Source: Gymnopus androsaceus JB14
Taxonomy: Eukaryota; Basidiomycota; Agaricomycetes; Agaricales; Omphalotaceae
Direction: 5' to 3'
DNA length: 64,000 bases
NCBI GenBank assembly: GCA_009733575.1
Contig: ML769432.1
Coordinates: 124,001-188,000, forward strand
Shown here: positions 44,271-56,892 of the stretch, one piece after another
How positions within the stretch are numbered: position 1 is the stretch's first letter
How the letters are laid out: each line of letters begins with the position of its first letter
Translations under genes and position numbers: made by a program
Notes under the pieces: model-generated
What the model saw: the letters and a program-made list of their open reading frames with translations, nothing else
Told to the model about the DNA's origin: nothing
Databases searched by the model: none

Positions 44271-45690
44271 CTATCCCAATACCCCCTTCACAACGAGCAT
44301 AAACCCTGCCTTCTCCAGACGTCTCAAAGGTTCGTATATTTCCGCAACTTCTCCCAGCAAAGTTGGCGTACGATGCCATGATTTCAATACAAGAGACCGC
44401 AACGGTTCTATCCCTGCTCTCTCTGCATCAGCTTTGGATATGCATCGCGATTGAATCATATCACAAATCCTGAATCGTCGAAATCCTTCCCTGCATAGCT
44501 CAAAGCAAGATAGCGGAGTTTTGGTAAGAGGACTGGAGTTGGAGGGAGGGTGTTCAGGGTGATACATAGATTTTGAATGAGAGCTGGAGTTATAGCCTTG
44601 GAAGAGTCCATGTCCAAGTCGACGAGGCGACTATCCTCGACAATGAGTGAGTTCAAAGAGGGTATCTGTCTGAAGACAGTGATGAGATCATTGCCGGATA
44701 TCAGGAAACCTCGAATTGAAAGGTTGTTCAAGGCGCACGAGGATTGAATTAGGAAAGATTCCAGAGTACGCAGCGGCCAGGTACATTTGGATGTCGAATC
44801 GTCTTCAAACATCGACCTTTCCAATGTTAAAGAGGCCAAAGAAGGGCAAATGCAGTTTGACAGGAACATCTGAGATTGGAAGCTTGCCCAAATACCTCCA
44901 ATGATGCTTGGTCGCATTCATCAAATTCGAGCTCCCTTAAACTGGGAAAGTCACGGACGTTGTCGGGGATGGAGAAGATCTCGCGACGAAAGAAATTGCT
45001 CCCAATAAACGTCAAATGATGCCAACGCTGTGTGGTTTTCCCCAGAAGAGATAACGCAGGATGAGGAACTGACCTCGCAGAGTAATATTCGGCCATGTCG
45101 ATTCTTAGCCTAAGCAAAGAAGTATGAGACCGGTCGATGTAAAGCTTGACCATTGTGAAAAAAGATGCTTTGGTGTCCTCGGTACTGTGAAAAGATAGGA
45201 CCAACGTCATCCGCGACCAAAGGGCACAGCACGAAAGAGTAATTTGGCGCCATCGAGAGCATACACTGCTAAGCACCAAGGTGGGCATAGCCGTTAGGCC
45301 ATGCCCATCATTTGACCACAAATCACTAAATCTCTCTCGATTTTCTCGTAACAGATTGTCCTGAGAGACGAGGTTGAAAATGAACATTAGAATCTCGTTG
45401 GGAAGATTCCGAATCGAAGATGTAGAAAGCAGACACCGAATTTTCGACTCGCACTCCTTCAGCTGTCGCTGCCGAGACAAAAGAGCCTCAATCTCCAACT
45501 GTAAGCGGGCAATCTCGGATGCACAATCCTGGTACTCTGTGTCAAGGAGAGAAATCGTTTCCTCGATCTGGGCGCAAGCAGCAGGATCATAGTCCGAGCA
45601 TAATCTCCCTCGAATGGCGTCAGACTGCAAATCGAGGCGCGGTGTGAAACGGTTGCTGGTGCCACAAGTTGGGCATTTCGAGGGAGCCAT
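44271..45690 (-). pseudogene. F-box gene in the centre of the inverted duplication, frame broken
   Basis: Start MAPSKCPTCGTSNRFTP at 45690 (an upstream in-frame ATG exists at 45774). The N-terminus has a CPTC pair, then a coiled coil (EETISLLDTEYQDCASEIARL), F-box-like SSIRNLPNEILMFIFNLV and LVLSSVCSRWRQITLSCCALW. The frame shifts near 44890 (to CICPSLASLTLERS) and near 44465 (to ICDMIQSRCISKAD), ending at FMLVVKGVLG. It is related to, but distinct from, the two arm copies. Two one-base breaks could be mutations or indels. Confidence 0.65.
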
Positions 45691-45871
45691 TTTACGCGTA
45701 TCAACGAATGTTGGGATGAAATCTGGAGCATAGAATAAGCTGGTAGTCTGAGAAGGCGATGGAATGCACGTCACTGTATAGCTCAGCAGATCGTGGTTCG
45801 AAATTTGAGCAGATAGAGTGGGCGTCTAAACCATCACTATCCTTCGAGCTTTGCCTTTTTCTCCAAATTCT

Positions 45872-47765
45872 CTCGTTCATTCAGTACGTCCTCAAAACTA
45901 ATCTGTCTTAGGATATCTTTGACGTTTTGAAACTAGCTAAAATGCCCAATACTACTCGCAGCCCTGCCTTGTGCACAAGATGCCAAGAGCCGACTTTCAA
46001 ACCACGCGTCGACTTGAATTCTTTAGAACTCTACGTAAACAGTCTCTCAAAAGTTGATCCATTCGACCTGGATACTCCAGAGGTTAGCGAGATGATTATC
46101 TTATGCGACGGAGACCTGGAGGATTACGAAGCCGACTTGATGCCCCTGCGATCCCAAATTTTATTCATCGAGGAGCAGCAGGCCCGCTTGAAGGCGTACA
46201 AAGCAAGGCTTCGCTCCCTTGCCTCTCCCATCCGGAAACTCCCTAATGAGGTTCTGGCTTCAATCTTCGACTCCGTCTGCGCTTCGATCCGAATCTTTTC
46301 AGAGAATTGCCTCAGAAAAAGGTTCTTTCTGAATTGACTTCACCAATGATCACCTATCTTCCAGCACTCTCGATTAGTGCCACTTGCGCTCGATGGCGCT
46401 CGTTCGCTGTATCATTCCCTAGTTTATGGTCTAGGCTTAAGCTAGAGATTACATCAGGGAAAAAGACAGTACCTAGGCTGATGCCTTTATCGCTACCATT
46501 GATCTCTTCCTTGCACGCTCTGCCCAATGTCCCTTATCAATCTCTTTGGAGATTTTTGGGTACCCACAGAAACCGCGCCCTTTCGTGCTGGACCTTCTTT
46601 TGCGACATACCCACCGCTGGAGGACCTTTAAATTCATCGGCGACTGGCACATCCCACACTTTCTTGAATATCAATCTACTCGATATTTCACTATTCTTGA
46701 AAGTTTGGATCTTTATAGCGAGCATTTGGTTACTCCAAAGGAACTAAACATCTTTCGAAATGCACCAAACCTTCGAGAACTTGTCATTTATGGTTTGGCT
46801 GGTGATTTGGAATCGGAACCGATACGAATACCCTGCAGTCAGCTCACTGGAATTGAGTTCAACGGAGCTGAACGGATCGTCGACATTCTGAATGAATGTC
46901 CTAATATCACTTGTCTAAAAATCCGCGATTCGCAGTGGTATACACCGTCTTCCATCCCTCCCATGATTTTCAATGCAGTTAAAACTGTCACTATTCTTCA
47001 GGACTGGGACAGAGTGTTGGATGAAACATTGAAATTATTCACTTTCCCTGCTTTGCAGGAACTTTACATCTTGGGCAACCCATAGCGAACCACAGGAGGG
47101 TGAAGATTGGTCTCAGTTGTTCACTGCATTTTTGTCCCGTTCATCCTGCAGAATCACAACTTTGGTCATATCTGCCAGTGCGCTGAACATATCTACTGCA
47201 CAGACCTTGTTTCTTCCCTTCAGAATCTCCTATATCTGGTCACTTTGAGATCAGTGATCATAATGAACCTGACTCGGAGTCCCCCATAATCTCGGTTTTG
47301 ATCTCGAGCCTTCGTATACATAGTTCTCGCAACAGCTCCGATTCACCTCTACCACTCATTCCAAAACTACGCTACCTAGTAATGGAATTTGGTGGCACTG
47401 ATTTCGATGATATGGCTTTCATTGCTATGATTTCTTCACGCAGCCGGTTCCCCCGAAACACAATCTGCACTCGATACTCGGGCAGATGCTGGAGTTGACT
47501 GCCTTCGCTCGGTCGTGATGCGATTCCGCAACCGAGAAGTGAGCGAATTGGTCTATGAACCGTTACGGGTTTTAGACAGGATGGGGCTGCGAGTGGTCGT
47601 TCGTGGGATAAATGGTATTGTGGTTTAGTGCATTCGGTGGATGTTCTGAAGCTGAAGTGAGCTTGTCGACTTATCTAATTCTCGAGCAAGTGAACTTAAA
47701 GTTATTAGGAATCTCTTATTCCAGTATGATTCCTCTTCAAATAAAAATGAAGGTTAACCATTACC
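45872..47765 (+). repeat. Right arm of the large inverted duplication
   Basis: Reverse-complement partner of 40790-42720. Homology extends from just upstream of the F-box start codon to past its stop codon. The 3.15 kb between the arms holds MIC10, the 67-aa protein and another F-box gene. Confidence 0.85.
45942..47628 (+). pseudogene. F-box gene, right inverted copy, frame broken
   Basis: Start MPNTTRSPALCTRCQEPTF; it retains CTRC, a coiled coil and SPIRKLPNEVLASIFDSVCA. Breaks occur near 46300 (after FSENCL), near 46490 and 46540 (before YPQKPRPFVLDLLL) and again near 47085. The left arm is intact at the first three sites and broken elsewhere, so the copies decayed independently. Ends at TAG 47626-47628. 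Confidence 0.75.
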
Positions 47766-47979
47766 TGTCTCTGGCAGGCTCAGTGTTCGACCTTTCCACA
47801 GATCTAGTCTAATGAAGAAAGTAGCCCTAGAAAAGTACATCAATTCACCAATATAAAACCAAGATACATAAGAGCCTGAACATAAAATAATTTAGAAATG
47901 AAGTGTAGCCTCCGGCGCCCGCAGTGGTTCAAGTTTCGCCGGAGAAGTTGGGATCTTTGGCAACAGCCGTATTGTAGTA

Positions 47980-48789
47980 CTAGTTGAAGAAGCGCGTGAA
48001 TCTGCAATGACAGCTGCAGCCTGCTGATTCTCGGGCTTCGCTGGTTGATAATGATTGCGATTCCGCCTGTTTTCCTCCAGTCAGAATCATCGAAAGGACA
48101 ATCCGGACAGTATACGCACCAGGACAGTTGATGATGACAGGTCGGGAGCGGTCAAAGCTGAGGATATCGGTGCATTCATTGGTTCTTGTTGAACATCCCC
48201 AGCGTCGAAAATCATCGTCGTCGAGCTCCGCCTGCTAAAAGTAGTACTTTCCGTCGTCGAGTTCCGCCTGCTAATTCTAGAACTCTCGGGTTTAGTATCC
48301 CTCAGGATCGATTCTCGTTTGGACTCAGGCAGAGCTAAGTCTTGGTTATTCCGAGGGCTTGCTGCCGGCTGGTTCAGCTTGTACATTAGCTTCTCCTTCG
48401 CCTTCGCATAAAAAAAGACCAACACTCACCGCCAGATTCACATCAGTGGCTGGCACAAGACGGGCACGGTACGCTTGCTCCACCTTCCCATCGTATTCAT
48501 GAGCAAAGTCTATACTTCTCGAACCCAATATCGAGCTCCGTTTAACAGCAACTTCGGCGTAGAAATTCTGTTCGATGTCCATAAACGAACTATCACCCGA
48601 ATTGTGACTATAAGTGGCAAAAGCTTCTTGATTGAATTCAACGCTCGATGGTGCTTTCTGTTTTTCGTGCAAAGGGGCGAAAAAGGCATCCTGAATAACG
48701 CCATGTTGTGGTAATGCTGATTCCCACTCAGCGCTGCTCTCTCGAAAGCCTCGTCCTGGAACCGTTAAACGAGCATTGAGGGTCGCCAT
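47980..48789 (-). CDS. Hypothetical protein (234 aa), no known domain
   Basis: Exons 48430-48789, 48120-48377 and 47980-48066 join in phase. N-terminal half: MATLNARLTVPGRGFRESSA, EWESALPQHGVIQDAFFAPLHEKQ, MDIEQNFYAEVAVKRS. The middle is Ser/Arg-rich with two SRRNSTTESTTFSRRSSTT-like repeats that look like phosphorylation sites. No membrane segment is visible. It lies immediately downstream of the DUF6534-like gene on the same strand. Not recognised; the regular exon phases support a real gene. Confidence 0.5.
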
Positions 48790-48897
48790 GAGGCAGTTGG
48801 CGTACCTACAGCAAAGTCACTAAGAATGAAGCAGTAGAAAGAAAAATCGACTTACAGCTTTGGTAGTGTGTAGAATCTAACAGTGGTTGCGCGCGCG

Positions 48898-50241
48898 TCA
48901 GTTAATCAACCTAGCGAGCACTAAAGCCAATAAAACATACATGACAAAATGCACCAAAGTAGTTCGGAAGAATCAGGAAAGAACAGCAACTCAGATGCTC
49001 GCCGCAATCGCAGTAATCATGCCAGTGTCAATTGCAGCTCCCATGACGCGTTCCACTCTTGTTGCTGTCCGGGATGTTAGTGGCAGGTGAGCCGTGACTC
49101 GCCTTAGCTGTAAAAATCCATCAGCTCCAACTTGGAGAGTAGGGAAACAGCAGCTCGCACCAGATAGAGAAGAGTCGACGCAATTATAATGTCTGCAACA
49201 GCACTTCCAGCTAACCACAACTTCGGAAAAATAGCAGGTGCCTCATGAGTATGTGAATGAAGAGGAAGACACAAGAGCGAGACTTACCACATTGATAGCT
49301 AGATCGCCAGAATCATTAGTAGATGTCGGTGCCTGCTCCAGAAAGCCGGAATATTCGGGTTGAAAGACCTAAACGACGAGGAAATATTTCATTCAACCTG
49401 CAAGTCACGAAAGAATATCAAACGCACTCCAGTCCCAGATATCGCCACCATGACACATTGGACAACTGATAGCGTCATAATAGCGGCGATTATCCACCAG
49501 CTACCATGAAGGATACGAATGCGCCAGCAGTAAAAGGCATGGACCATGGTAGAGCCTGTATGAAAGACAACTCGATTAACGAGTGGCCAGGAAGAGTAAT
49601 TGATTGATACATGCATATACCGCACAAGACGGCCACGACCTTGAATCCCCACAGAGCAGTCGAGTATGAAAGATCGCCGACCTCGATAATGCTCATTATA
49701 ACAATCATGGTGGCGAACAATAACTGACAAGCATTCTACGAAGAAAACCGCGAAGACTGCAAGATAGAACATATTTGCTGAGCGGGAGGCTGGTAGAGCG
49801 TTTTCGAGTCGCACCTGTAATCTTCATATAAAGAGCGTCCGTCTGACGAAATGAAATGTAGTACACGACTAAAATTAAGTTAAATAACAGACTTGACATG
49901 CAGAATTGATAGAAAAATCGAGAACGCACAGACTTGAACAATCAAGATGCCTTGTAGAAGGTAGCTGAGCATGTAACCCAGAAACTAGACTTCTTTAGCC
50001 TATTAATCTCGGATAGGGGTGGTATAAGCAGCTTACAACAGGGACATCACTGTAAGGAAGTTGTAGTCAATATGTATCTCCGTACAAAGAGGCAAATAAA
50101 GGCGCACGTTATAGCAGAAATTTCATCGGGTGACGCAGTCGCCGGGTTTGGCCCAATCTCACGCAATGCCAGACTCAAAACGTCCATCCCACTCGATCCT
50201 CTCCCTGCCACACGTTCTACCATTGTTGATATACTTGACAT
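48898..50241 (-). CDS. DUF6534-like multi-pass membrane protein
   Basis: Agaric-specific seven-helix-type family of unknown function. Start MSSISTMVERVAG at 50241. The first intron (GTGCGC...ACAG) joins ISAIT-DVPV, then FLGYMLSYLLQGILIVQ. Later exons give VYYISFRQTDALYMKIT, MFYLAVFAVFFVECLSVIV, VHAFYCWRIRILHGSWWIIAAIMTLSVVQCVMV and AINVWLAGSAVADIIIASTLLYL, which is the diagnostic DUF6534 region. The final exon has RVERVMGAAIDTGMITAIAAS. The last 40 residues need a one-base shift near 48960 to reach HFVMYVLLALVLARLIN and the stop at 48898-48900; otherwise the protein ends slightly earlier. Plasma membrane predicted. Confidence 0.7.
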
Positions 50242-50329
50242 CCTGTTGATCGTCAAATTCGACTTCGACTGGTCGTTGTCGCCCCCAATCCACACTGTGG
50301 ATAGGGTACCTGTTCTTCAGGCCAAATAG

Positions 50330-51160
50330 AACCAAAGGCCTCAGTCTCAGGTGAAAGATGAAAGAATGGAAGGGTTGCCCTGGAAAGAAAAGTGTCGCCC
50401 ACAGAAAAAAAGAACCGCAAACGGAGGGACTGGCCCAACAAAGAAGATTGAAAAAAAAAACGACCAGCGATAAACCAAAGAACGAAAAGGAGACACAAAT
50501 GAAGGACAGGCGGGCAACTCGAGTTCCCAGGTCAAAAAGAGTTACAACGACGGCAGCATCATAGTTTATATTTATAGAGTGATGATCTGTGTAGTGTAGA
50601 ATTGTGGCCAATGGTGGGCCTGTATCATGTAAGGTCGGACAGCACGCAAAAATTACATCCGACGATAGATCCAATCAACTTCCATAGTTCCCGTCGAAGA
50701 CCTTATTATAATCGTATGTTCGAAGGAGGTGCCATCCGATTGGACGGTATCCAACGAGATCAATTTGGATGGGCGGCGAGTGTTTTGGGATTGCCTTTAA
50801 ATTACAAGATTATCATGGTCTGAAAGGACTCACGCTCCAGGAATTGTCGTGCCGCCGGTAAAAGACGACCCTGAAAGGCTATGGACGATCTTCTAGTAGT
50901 GTAAATTTCCCGAGTCACTGAACCTTTGGGATATAGAAAGAAGAATGAGGATTGCACTGAAAGAATCATCAAAGCGGCATTGTCGCAGAGAGGACATGAT
51001 GCCGAGGAAAAGGCGCTGTTCAACTTGGTTGAGCAAACGCGCTGGTGCGCATATGATACTGCAATGCTGTCGGAGGCGCAAGGTCACCAAGGGGATCTAG
51101 TGATTTATGGACGGATGAGAGGTCAGATGTGACAAGGCCAGACAGATGATTCGTGGATCA
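50330..51160. other. Unassigned short frames
   Basis: Plus-strand frames near 50716-50823 (MFEGGAIRLDGIQRDQFGW) and 50926-51132 (ERIIKAALSQRGHDAEEKAL) could belong to a decayed gene, but I cannot link them or name a family. The lysine-rich frame at 50358-50564 looks spurious. Confidence 0.3.
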
Positions 51161-53060
51161 AGTCATGGACGGTCTGAACGGGATGAACGGCGTCAAACGC
51201 ACTATTTCGGGGTGTCTGTTGTGCATCGACCCTCGGTCCAGTTGTATGCAAACTATCCAGAAACTGTTACTCCAGGAAACCCGACAAGATTGAGTCGAAA
51301 AAAATGAACAGCAGAAGGTGGTTAAGCTGTGAAATTCGTTTAGATGCAAACTAAGGAGCAATTCTACTAGATAAAAAAGCTGTAATCATCAGCATGAGAA
51401 GACCAGAGATAATACAAAAGGTACCATGTTGGAAAGCGAGACCGCAGCTATGTCGAGGATATATAACAATCAGATTATCAGTATGATGAGTCCCGCTTCC
51501 CGCTGAGACTTTCTGTCCAATCACAGACCTTTTTACGGGAAGTGTAAGAGGCTGTAAGAATAAGGTTCGATACGAAGAGAAGACAACTCTACGGGTGCAA
51601 TAACGTGACTAAACGCGAACGTGATGTGTGACATCAACAGCCCAGACTAAATTAAACGCGCCAATCAACTATGTAAAGCTTTTCACGATATATGAGCTCC
51701 CCTCAAATATTACTTGTAGTGGCTAGTCCTTCAAAAAATCTATATTAAAACCTCTAGGCCAGGAAAAGGAGAATAAAATATGGTCTTATGCAGTCCGATT
51801 CAGTAGTATCCTCCCGTCAATTGAGAGCCACTAAGTTGTCACCAGCGGCATCCGTGTTCTCAAGCTGGGGTGCTCGGGATAGGAGGAATTAGAGTATGTA
51901 GAGTATATGATGCACGGTAACCGAGCATCACATCCCGAACATCCTTTGGGACCCTGATCTCCTAGAGTAACTTTAATGAACAGTAACTCGCACTTTCTGG
52001 CAATGCTTTGACGTATTTACGATCGCCGAGGACCAGCTTGGAGGGCTCGGAGCTGTTACAACTACTCCGAATCAAGGGAACCAGCTGCAGTCCAAGGACC
52101 ACTACTGATTATATCTTCCAAGTCGGAGGAGATAGGTAAGCTCGCACGGTGCCAGCCAACTACGCCCATTTTCGCCCAGATCGGAGCTCTCTGGCGCTAC
52201 CAGAGCTTAGTTTAAGTGGTCCTCGCGTAATGGGGCTCTCGCACGAGCATCACCCAAGTTCTTACGAGTCCTAGTCATTGCTCCCTTGCGCCTGAGCCCC
52301 TGTGGACCGAAGACAGAGTTAGATACAACGAAATGCTTGCACGATAGAACATATGTTTCCATTGATAGTCGAGTCCGAGTCGATAGGTTAGACTAAAGTC
52401 GTAACAATCCCTGAATCAGTCTATACGATAAGAATGAGTGGCGGTAGTGTTGAATGATATCGTCACTGTCAGTGTCAAAGATAAAAGCACCCAGATAAGG
52501 ATGGCAACAAAGCTCCCAGTTATCTCGTGTTACCAACATAGTCCACTAGAACATGTTGATTCCCAAAAGCACAGAAAATAATTCCACTGCAACGACAATC
52601 GAGCGCGGTTTTTCCAAGCAATATCCAGCTGCCCCCGGATGTTGCTACCGTGAGCTACATGGGTGTTATTTTGATTCTGGAGGTAGTACCATGTTATCCG
52701 CTGGCATATGGAACCGTTCATATTCATAGATACAGAATGTCGTCATTTCCATTTAATCTAGAATAGCAGCAACCCCCCCTGTGTCCACTACTCTCAATCG
52801 GAGTATGCTCGGCCTAGGAAGGTTAGCATATGCAGGAACACGGTGTATGCAATAACGCGGACTATTGATGAAACCGAGGAAGCTATGTAAATCCGAGCAC
52901 AGCGCGCAAGCTCAAAAACATTGAGAATCAAGTGTAGGAAATACCTAGGTACTTCAGCTTGGAGAATACAGTCAAAAAGATTAATATTGCTGCAGTTACG
53001 ACGATTGTTGAGCTTGTTTTGGAGAGAAATTCTGATCGAGTGACGAACGGAAGTTGATCA
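51161..53060. other. Gene-poor stretch, about 1.9 kb
   Basis: No coding, RNA or repeat signature identified. Open frames are short and mutually overlapping. Confidence 0.5.
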
Positions 53061-53100
53061 TCATAAATTGATTTCGGCAGTAGTTGGGCCCTGGCGGCGA

Positions 53101-53108
53101 TATATAAA
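53101..53108 (+). promoter_or_regulatory. TATA box
   Basis: TATATAAA in a GC-rich surrounding, about 150 bp upstream of the ATG at 53254. Placement fits a core promoter for the next gene. Confidence 0.55.
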
Positions 53109-53253
53109 GGGAAGCGTCTCCGTGGCAGCAGTTGGCAGTGTCGGACAGTCCTTCGTTCGTCGTCCTCGTCTCCAACAGCTCATCGCCGCTGTTCTTCAGA
53201 GCATTAACTTGCTTTGGTTTTCCATTTCCTCGTCGCGGCAATCTCTTCACGAA

Positions 53254-53939
53254 ATGCATCTCCCAATTCCCTGCAGCTCCACAGTGGAGATTCCCAGTTT
53301 TCTGGGACTTTCCGCCAAATTTTCTTCCTCCTGCTCACTGTTTCTGCTATCCCTCATTGGCTTTACAGTCCTTGGACTAGCCCTCGCCCTCAAATTCGTC
53401 TTTGTTGCTCGAAAGTCGAAATCCAGAGATTCAGTAGGAGAGAGCAAGGTGCAGAAATCAGAAAAAGTGCAGGTTCAGGTCCAGCGGCGAACTTGGAGAT
53501 CTTTTCTTAGTACATGGGACGGTGTCAACTTGCCTGTGACTCTCATAGCTCCTCCAACGAACACAGTAGTCGGTCGGGGCATTGGAATCAATGGCGCTGT
53601 ATTGGGAAAACAAATGTCACAACCAGTGCGAAGTGGGCCAGCTTTTGAGCAACCATGTACGCAGCGCTGTTCCATTCGACCTGATGATTTTTTTCCTTAC
53701 TCTTCATATCCGTCCAGTACCGGCAATATACCAGTCGAAAGAACCAGTATCTATGGCAAAGATGATTATGTCGCGGCATGTAGGTCTCCTTCATTTTTCC
53801 GAATGAATCTCGTGGGCTGACATAGGATTAACAGACGTTTCGCCGACCTTCTCATCCCAATCAGAGCCATACCCCATCTTCTCGACGTTCGACTTCTTTA
53901 CCACCACCTTCAAACTCAAGACCACAATCCATGGTCTGA
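53254..53939 (+). CDS. Single-pass membrane protein (189 aa), agaric unknown family
   Basis: Exons 53254-53656, 53718-53779 and 53835-53939 join in phase. The N-terminus MHLPIPCSSTVEIPSFLGLS leads into one strong membrane span (CSLFLLSLIGFTVLGLALAL) and a basic juxtamembrane tract. The second exon begins PLPAIYQSKEPVSMAKMIMS, a conserved-looking block, and the tail is Pro/Ser/Arg-rich (RRPSHPNQSHTPSSRRSTS). The 61-nt first intron (GTACGC...CCAG) has a clear branch site and T-tract. A longer upstream open frame (from 53068) would start before the TATA box and is less likely. Function unknown. Confidence 0.65.
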
Positions 53940-54975
53940 GCTCATTGTATTTATCGGTGGAAAGCTTTCAACTTTGCCACCCAATGGAATAAAAGAAAGT
54001 TTAAAACCCCATTGCATCCCACGCTACGTTACAACTCGCCACGTATACTTACTTACACGCATCCTTATTCACGTTCTGAACGAATCTTAACACGGAAAAA
54101 TCCAAATTTACGGACCAACTTCGCTTTCCTCCCATACTAATCCCTCAAACTTTTCCCGTTACAATCCCACACCCTCCACGATTCCCTGCGACACATCCCC
54201 GAAACCTATTCTCGTTGACCTATTATTATTATCTATTCTTTTATTTTATTTCTCTTCCCTCTCAAGATCCGTTTCTTGTTCCTTGGGCATCAGGTAGAAA
54301 TTTGCTAGAACGGGATCTAGAATGGTCGCTATTGGGAGGTATTTTTCACAACGAGGTATCAGGTGGGCGGGTGTCGTAGAGCGGAACGGACTGTCTCCTT
54401 GCGGAATCTTGCGGTTGTGTTGCTTGTTTTGTTTTACCATCTTCGTATTCGCTGTGTTTGTAGTTTTGTTTTGGACATATGCTTATTATACTATTTCTTC
54501 CATGCACTGCAGACAACAGTCAGATCTTGAACGAGCTAAACCGTCTATCACAGAAAGAGGATTAGTAACTCATACAAAGCTCCTTTGTCCGTCGTGCGCT
54601 AGTGGCCACGCCTAGCCATGAGTGAACGATTGGGAATGTATTATGATTATTCTGACTAGGCCGCCGTTATTCTGGGTATTATGTACAATGAGGTATGTAC
54701 AATGTTAACAGAGATTCATGCTGTTTTCGGTTTTGGAATGGTTATACTTTACAAAGGAAAACAAAAAAATCCTTAGAAACAATGACGAGTAAACTGAAGC
54801 CTTGAGGCAACAGCTCCAAAAATACTACAAACAAAAACGCAAAGTACTCGTGTCAATCGAGGCCTCATGCCAGTGGCAAACCTACTCTATGAATGATTGT
54901 TTCGAAATTTCTTTATAGCACCTCAACCTTACACCTTTCGCCTTCAAGCTCCCTCTTCCACTTACCAGATCCTTG
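53940..54975. other. 3' region and intergenic, no gene recognised
   Basis: Contains a 97-codon frame (54322-54615) with a hydrophobic stretch CCLFCFTIFVFAVFVVLFW. It could be a small membrane protein but more likely is 3' UTR. Nothing else seen. Confidence 0.35.
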
Positions 54976-56384
54976 ATGGATTCCACGGACGACCATCACG
55001 ACAGTTATGTCTTTTACCCACTCAGCTCAATCTTCTCTGCGACACACAGCGACGCCCAGGCCAGGTTGAATCAAAGCACAACTGAGCCATTTCAGGCCAG
55101 CGACCACCTTCACGAATTTGAGATGGCCGTGTACAGACTCGGACAGCTTAGGAGGGGTCACAGAGCATACGAGAGTGAGAAGCTAGAAGAAAAGGACCTG
55201 GGTTTCAGCTCGAGAGTTGAAGAAGAGTTGGATGGATTGCATAAGTCGTGGGAGGCAGAAGGTCCAGGGACTCGGAGGCCTGGTTTGCCATCGAGCGCAG
55301 AAGACAGAGTTGAAGGCTATGAGATTACCGAAGATGTTGTGTGGAAAGCAAACTACAAGAAGGTGGAAACGAGGTGAGAGGTTTTTCCCGGTTGTTCCTT
55401 GTTCCGATGGGACTTACTGAAAGTATTGCTGAAGGAGAACGGCAGCGCGTACCGGTGAGAATTTACGCTTTGACTTTGAACCACCGCTTCATCTGGTCTC
55501 TCAGAATTGAACACTGACAGTCATCAGACTGACCCAGAAAATGAAATTTTGCACCGAAATATCCCGTTGAGGTATCAGAGGCTATCGAAGTGGACAACAT
55601 TCTGGTTCTTGTTTACCACGCCTGTAAGTCTCCATTGCATCAGATAATAACAAGTCTACTTACCTTTGATACTTCATTGCTAGTTTCTTATCTGGGATCT
55701 TTGGGCAATGAGGTGCGTATTAAACTGATTCGAGAACCGACTGAGCCTCACGATTTACAGGGCTGGAACTGGCAAAATGATCGTACGTACGCGAATCTTT
55801 CTCTCTTTCTCCCAATCCAAATTAACCAAGTGGTCCTTCGTGCATATGCTCAGTCTGAGGAACTTTTTTTCACCTGGATACCTCTTCCAATATCTCCATA
55901 TCACTGGTTGACGAACCCGATCGCTCAAGGTAGGTAACAACTAAATTACACTATTCGCCAATGACTTTTGCATGCAGCTTTTCCTTGCGCCATGGAATGC
56001 GTGCTCAACATTGCATACCTCTTGCTCACATGCGTCTTTCGCTGGCCGCCAGCTTTATTGCTTGCATTTGCGTCGGTTACGCTTACTTTTGGCCAGGTAT
56101 GGCTTTCTCTACCATTGGAAGTATATTGCGCTAACACATTTGGTTTTAGACTATTTCCGTATGCATTCAGGCATACTTTTACCCCAATTTTATGGCGAGT
56201 CCCCTGCGGCTATCAGCCATATCGTGGACGGTGGTGATTATGTGAGTGCTTCCGCACCCGTGTCATTCTACGCTCTTGAAATGTACTGACTGAATCTCAA
56301 CAGATTTCGACTGATACTACCCGCTCTCATCAGTTTTCATACGGCGAGGGAGCTATGTCGACGTCTAGTAGCAGGAGATTCTAG
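54976..56384 (+). CDS. Multi-pass membrane protein, unknown family, frame uncertain in two places
   Basis: Start MDSTDDHHDSYVFYPLSS. Exon 1 ends at 55373, then short exons RTAART and ELNTDSHQTDPENEILHRN are followed by hydrophobic PLRYQRLSKWTTFWFLFTTP and FLIWDLWAMR. Further blocks: IKLIREPTEPHDLQGWNW, NQVVLRAYAQSEELFFTWIP, SPYHWLTNPIAQ, AFPCAMECVLNIAYLLLTC, RWPPALLLAFASVTLTFGQ, LYHWKYIALTHLVLDYF, LLPQFYGESPAAISHIVDGG, and the C-terminus ISTDTTRSHQFSYGEGAMS with stop TAG 56382-56384. Frame joins near 55711 and 56110 are not explained by any normal intron. It may carry indels or be decaying. Probably an ER or vacuolar membrane protein. Confidence 0.5.
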
Positions 56385-56892
56385 AGTCAGAGAAGATCTA
56401 CATAATTAAGGATATACGTCCAAGTTTTCAATTTTGGCTGCCGCTTTAATTTATATTATTAATAATGAACAGATCGGTGGGATTTTCAGCCTACAAAACA
56501 AATACCATTGAAGGCAAGTATAGTGAACTTACTGGATCTTGAATACGGGAAGTCGATTGCTCCCGGGCTTCTGTGGCAGAGACCAGAGCTACTCTGATTC
56601 TACATGTATCTCGTGTCGCGTAGCAGATACCTACCATTGAAGCATTCTTCTTAGATGCGGGTCTCATCAACGGGTGGATTGAAGGGCATAGCACTGTTGA
56701 AAGGCATAGCCTGATTTGTTTTTTTTTGGAGAATATGGAGATGCTGGCCAGTAAGTAAAACCACTGGTTAATTCGATATCGTTTCAGCTGCAAATTTTTT
56801 TCCCTCACAGCCAGTAAGCAATTACACTAGTCGCCATGGAGTAACCACAATTAGAAATACACAGGAAATACACAAATACTAGTACAAAAACT

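Noticed and set aside
50159..50674. 171-codon minus-strand open frame, phenylalanine-rich
   Set aside because: It overlaps the first exon and promoter of the DUF6534-like gene in another frame, has biased composition from polypyrimidine sequence, and matches nothing.
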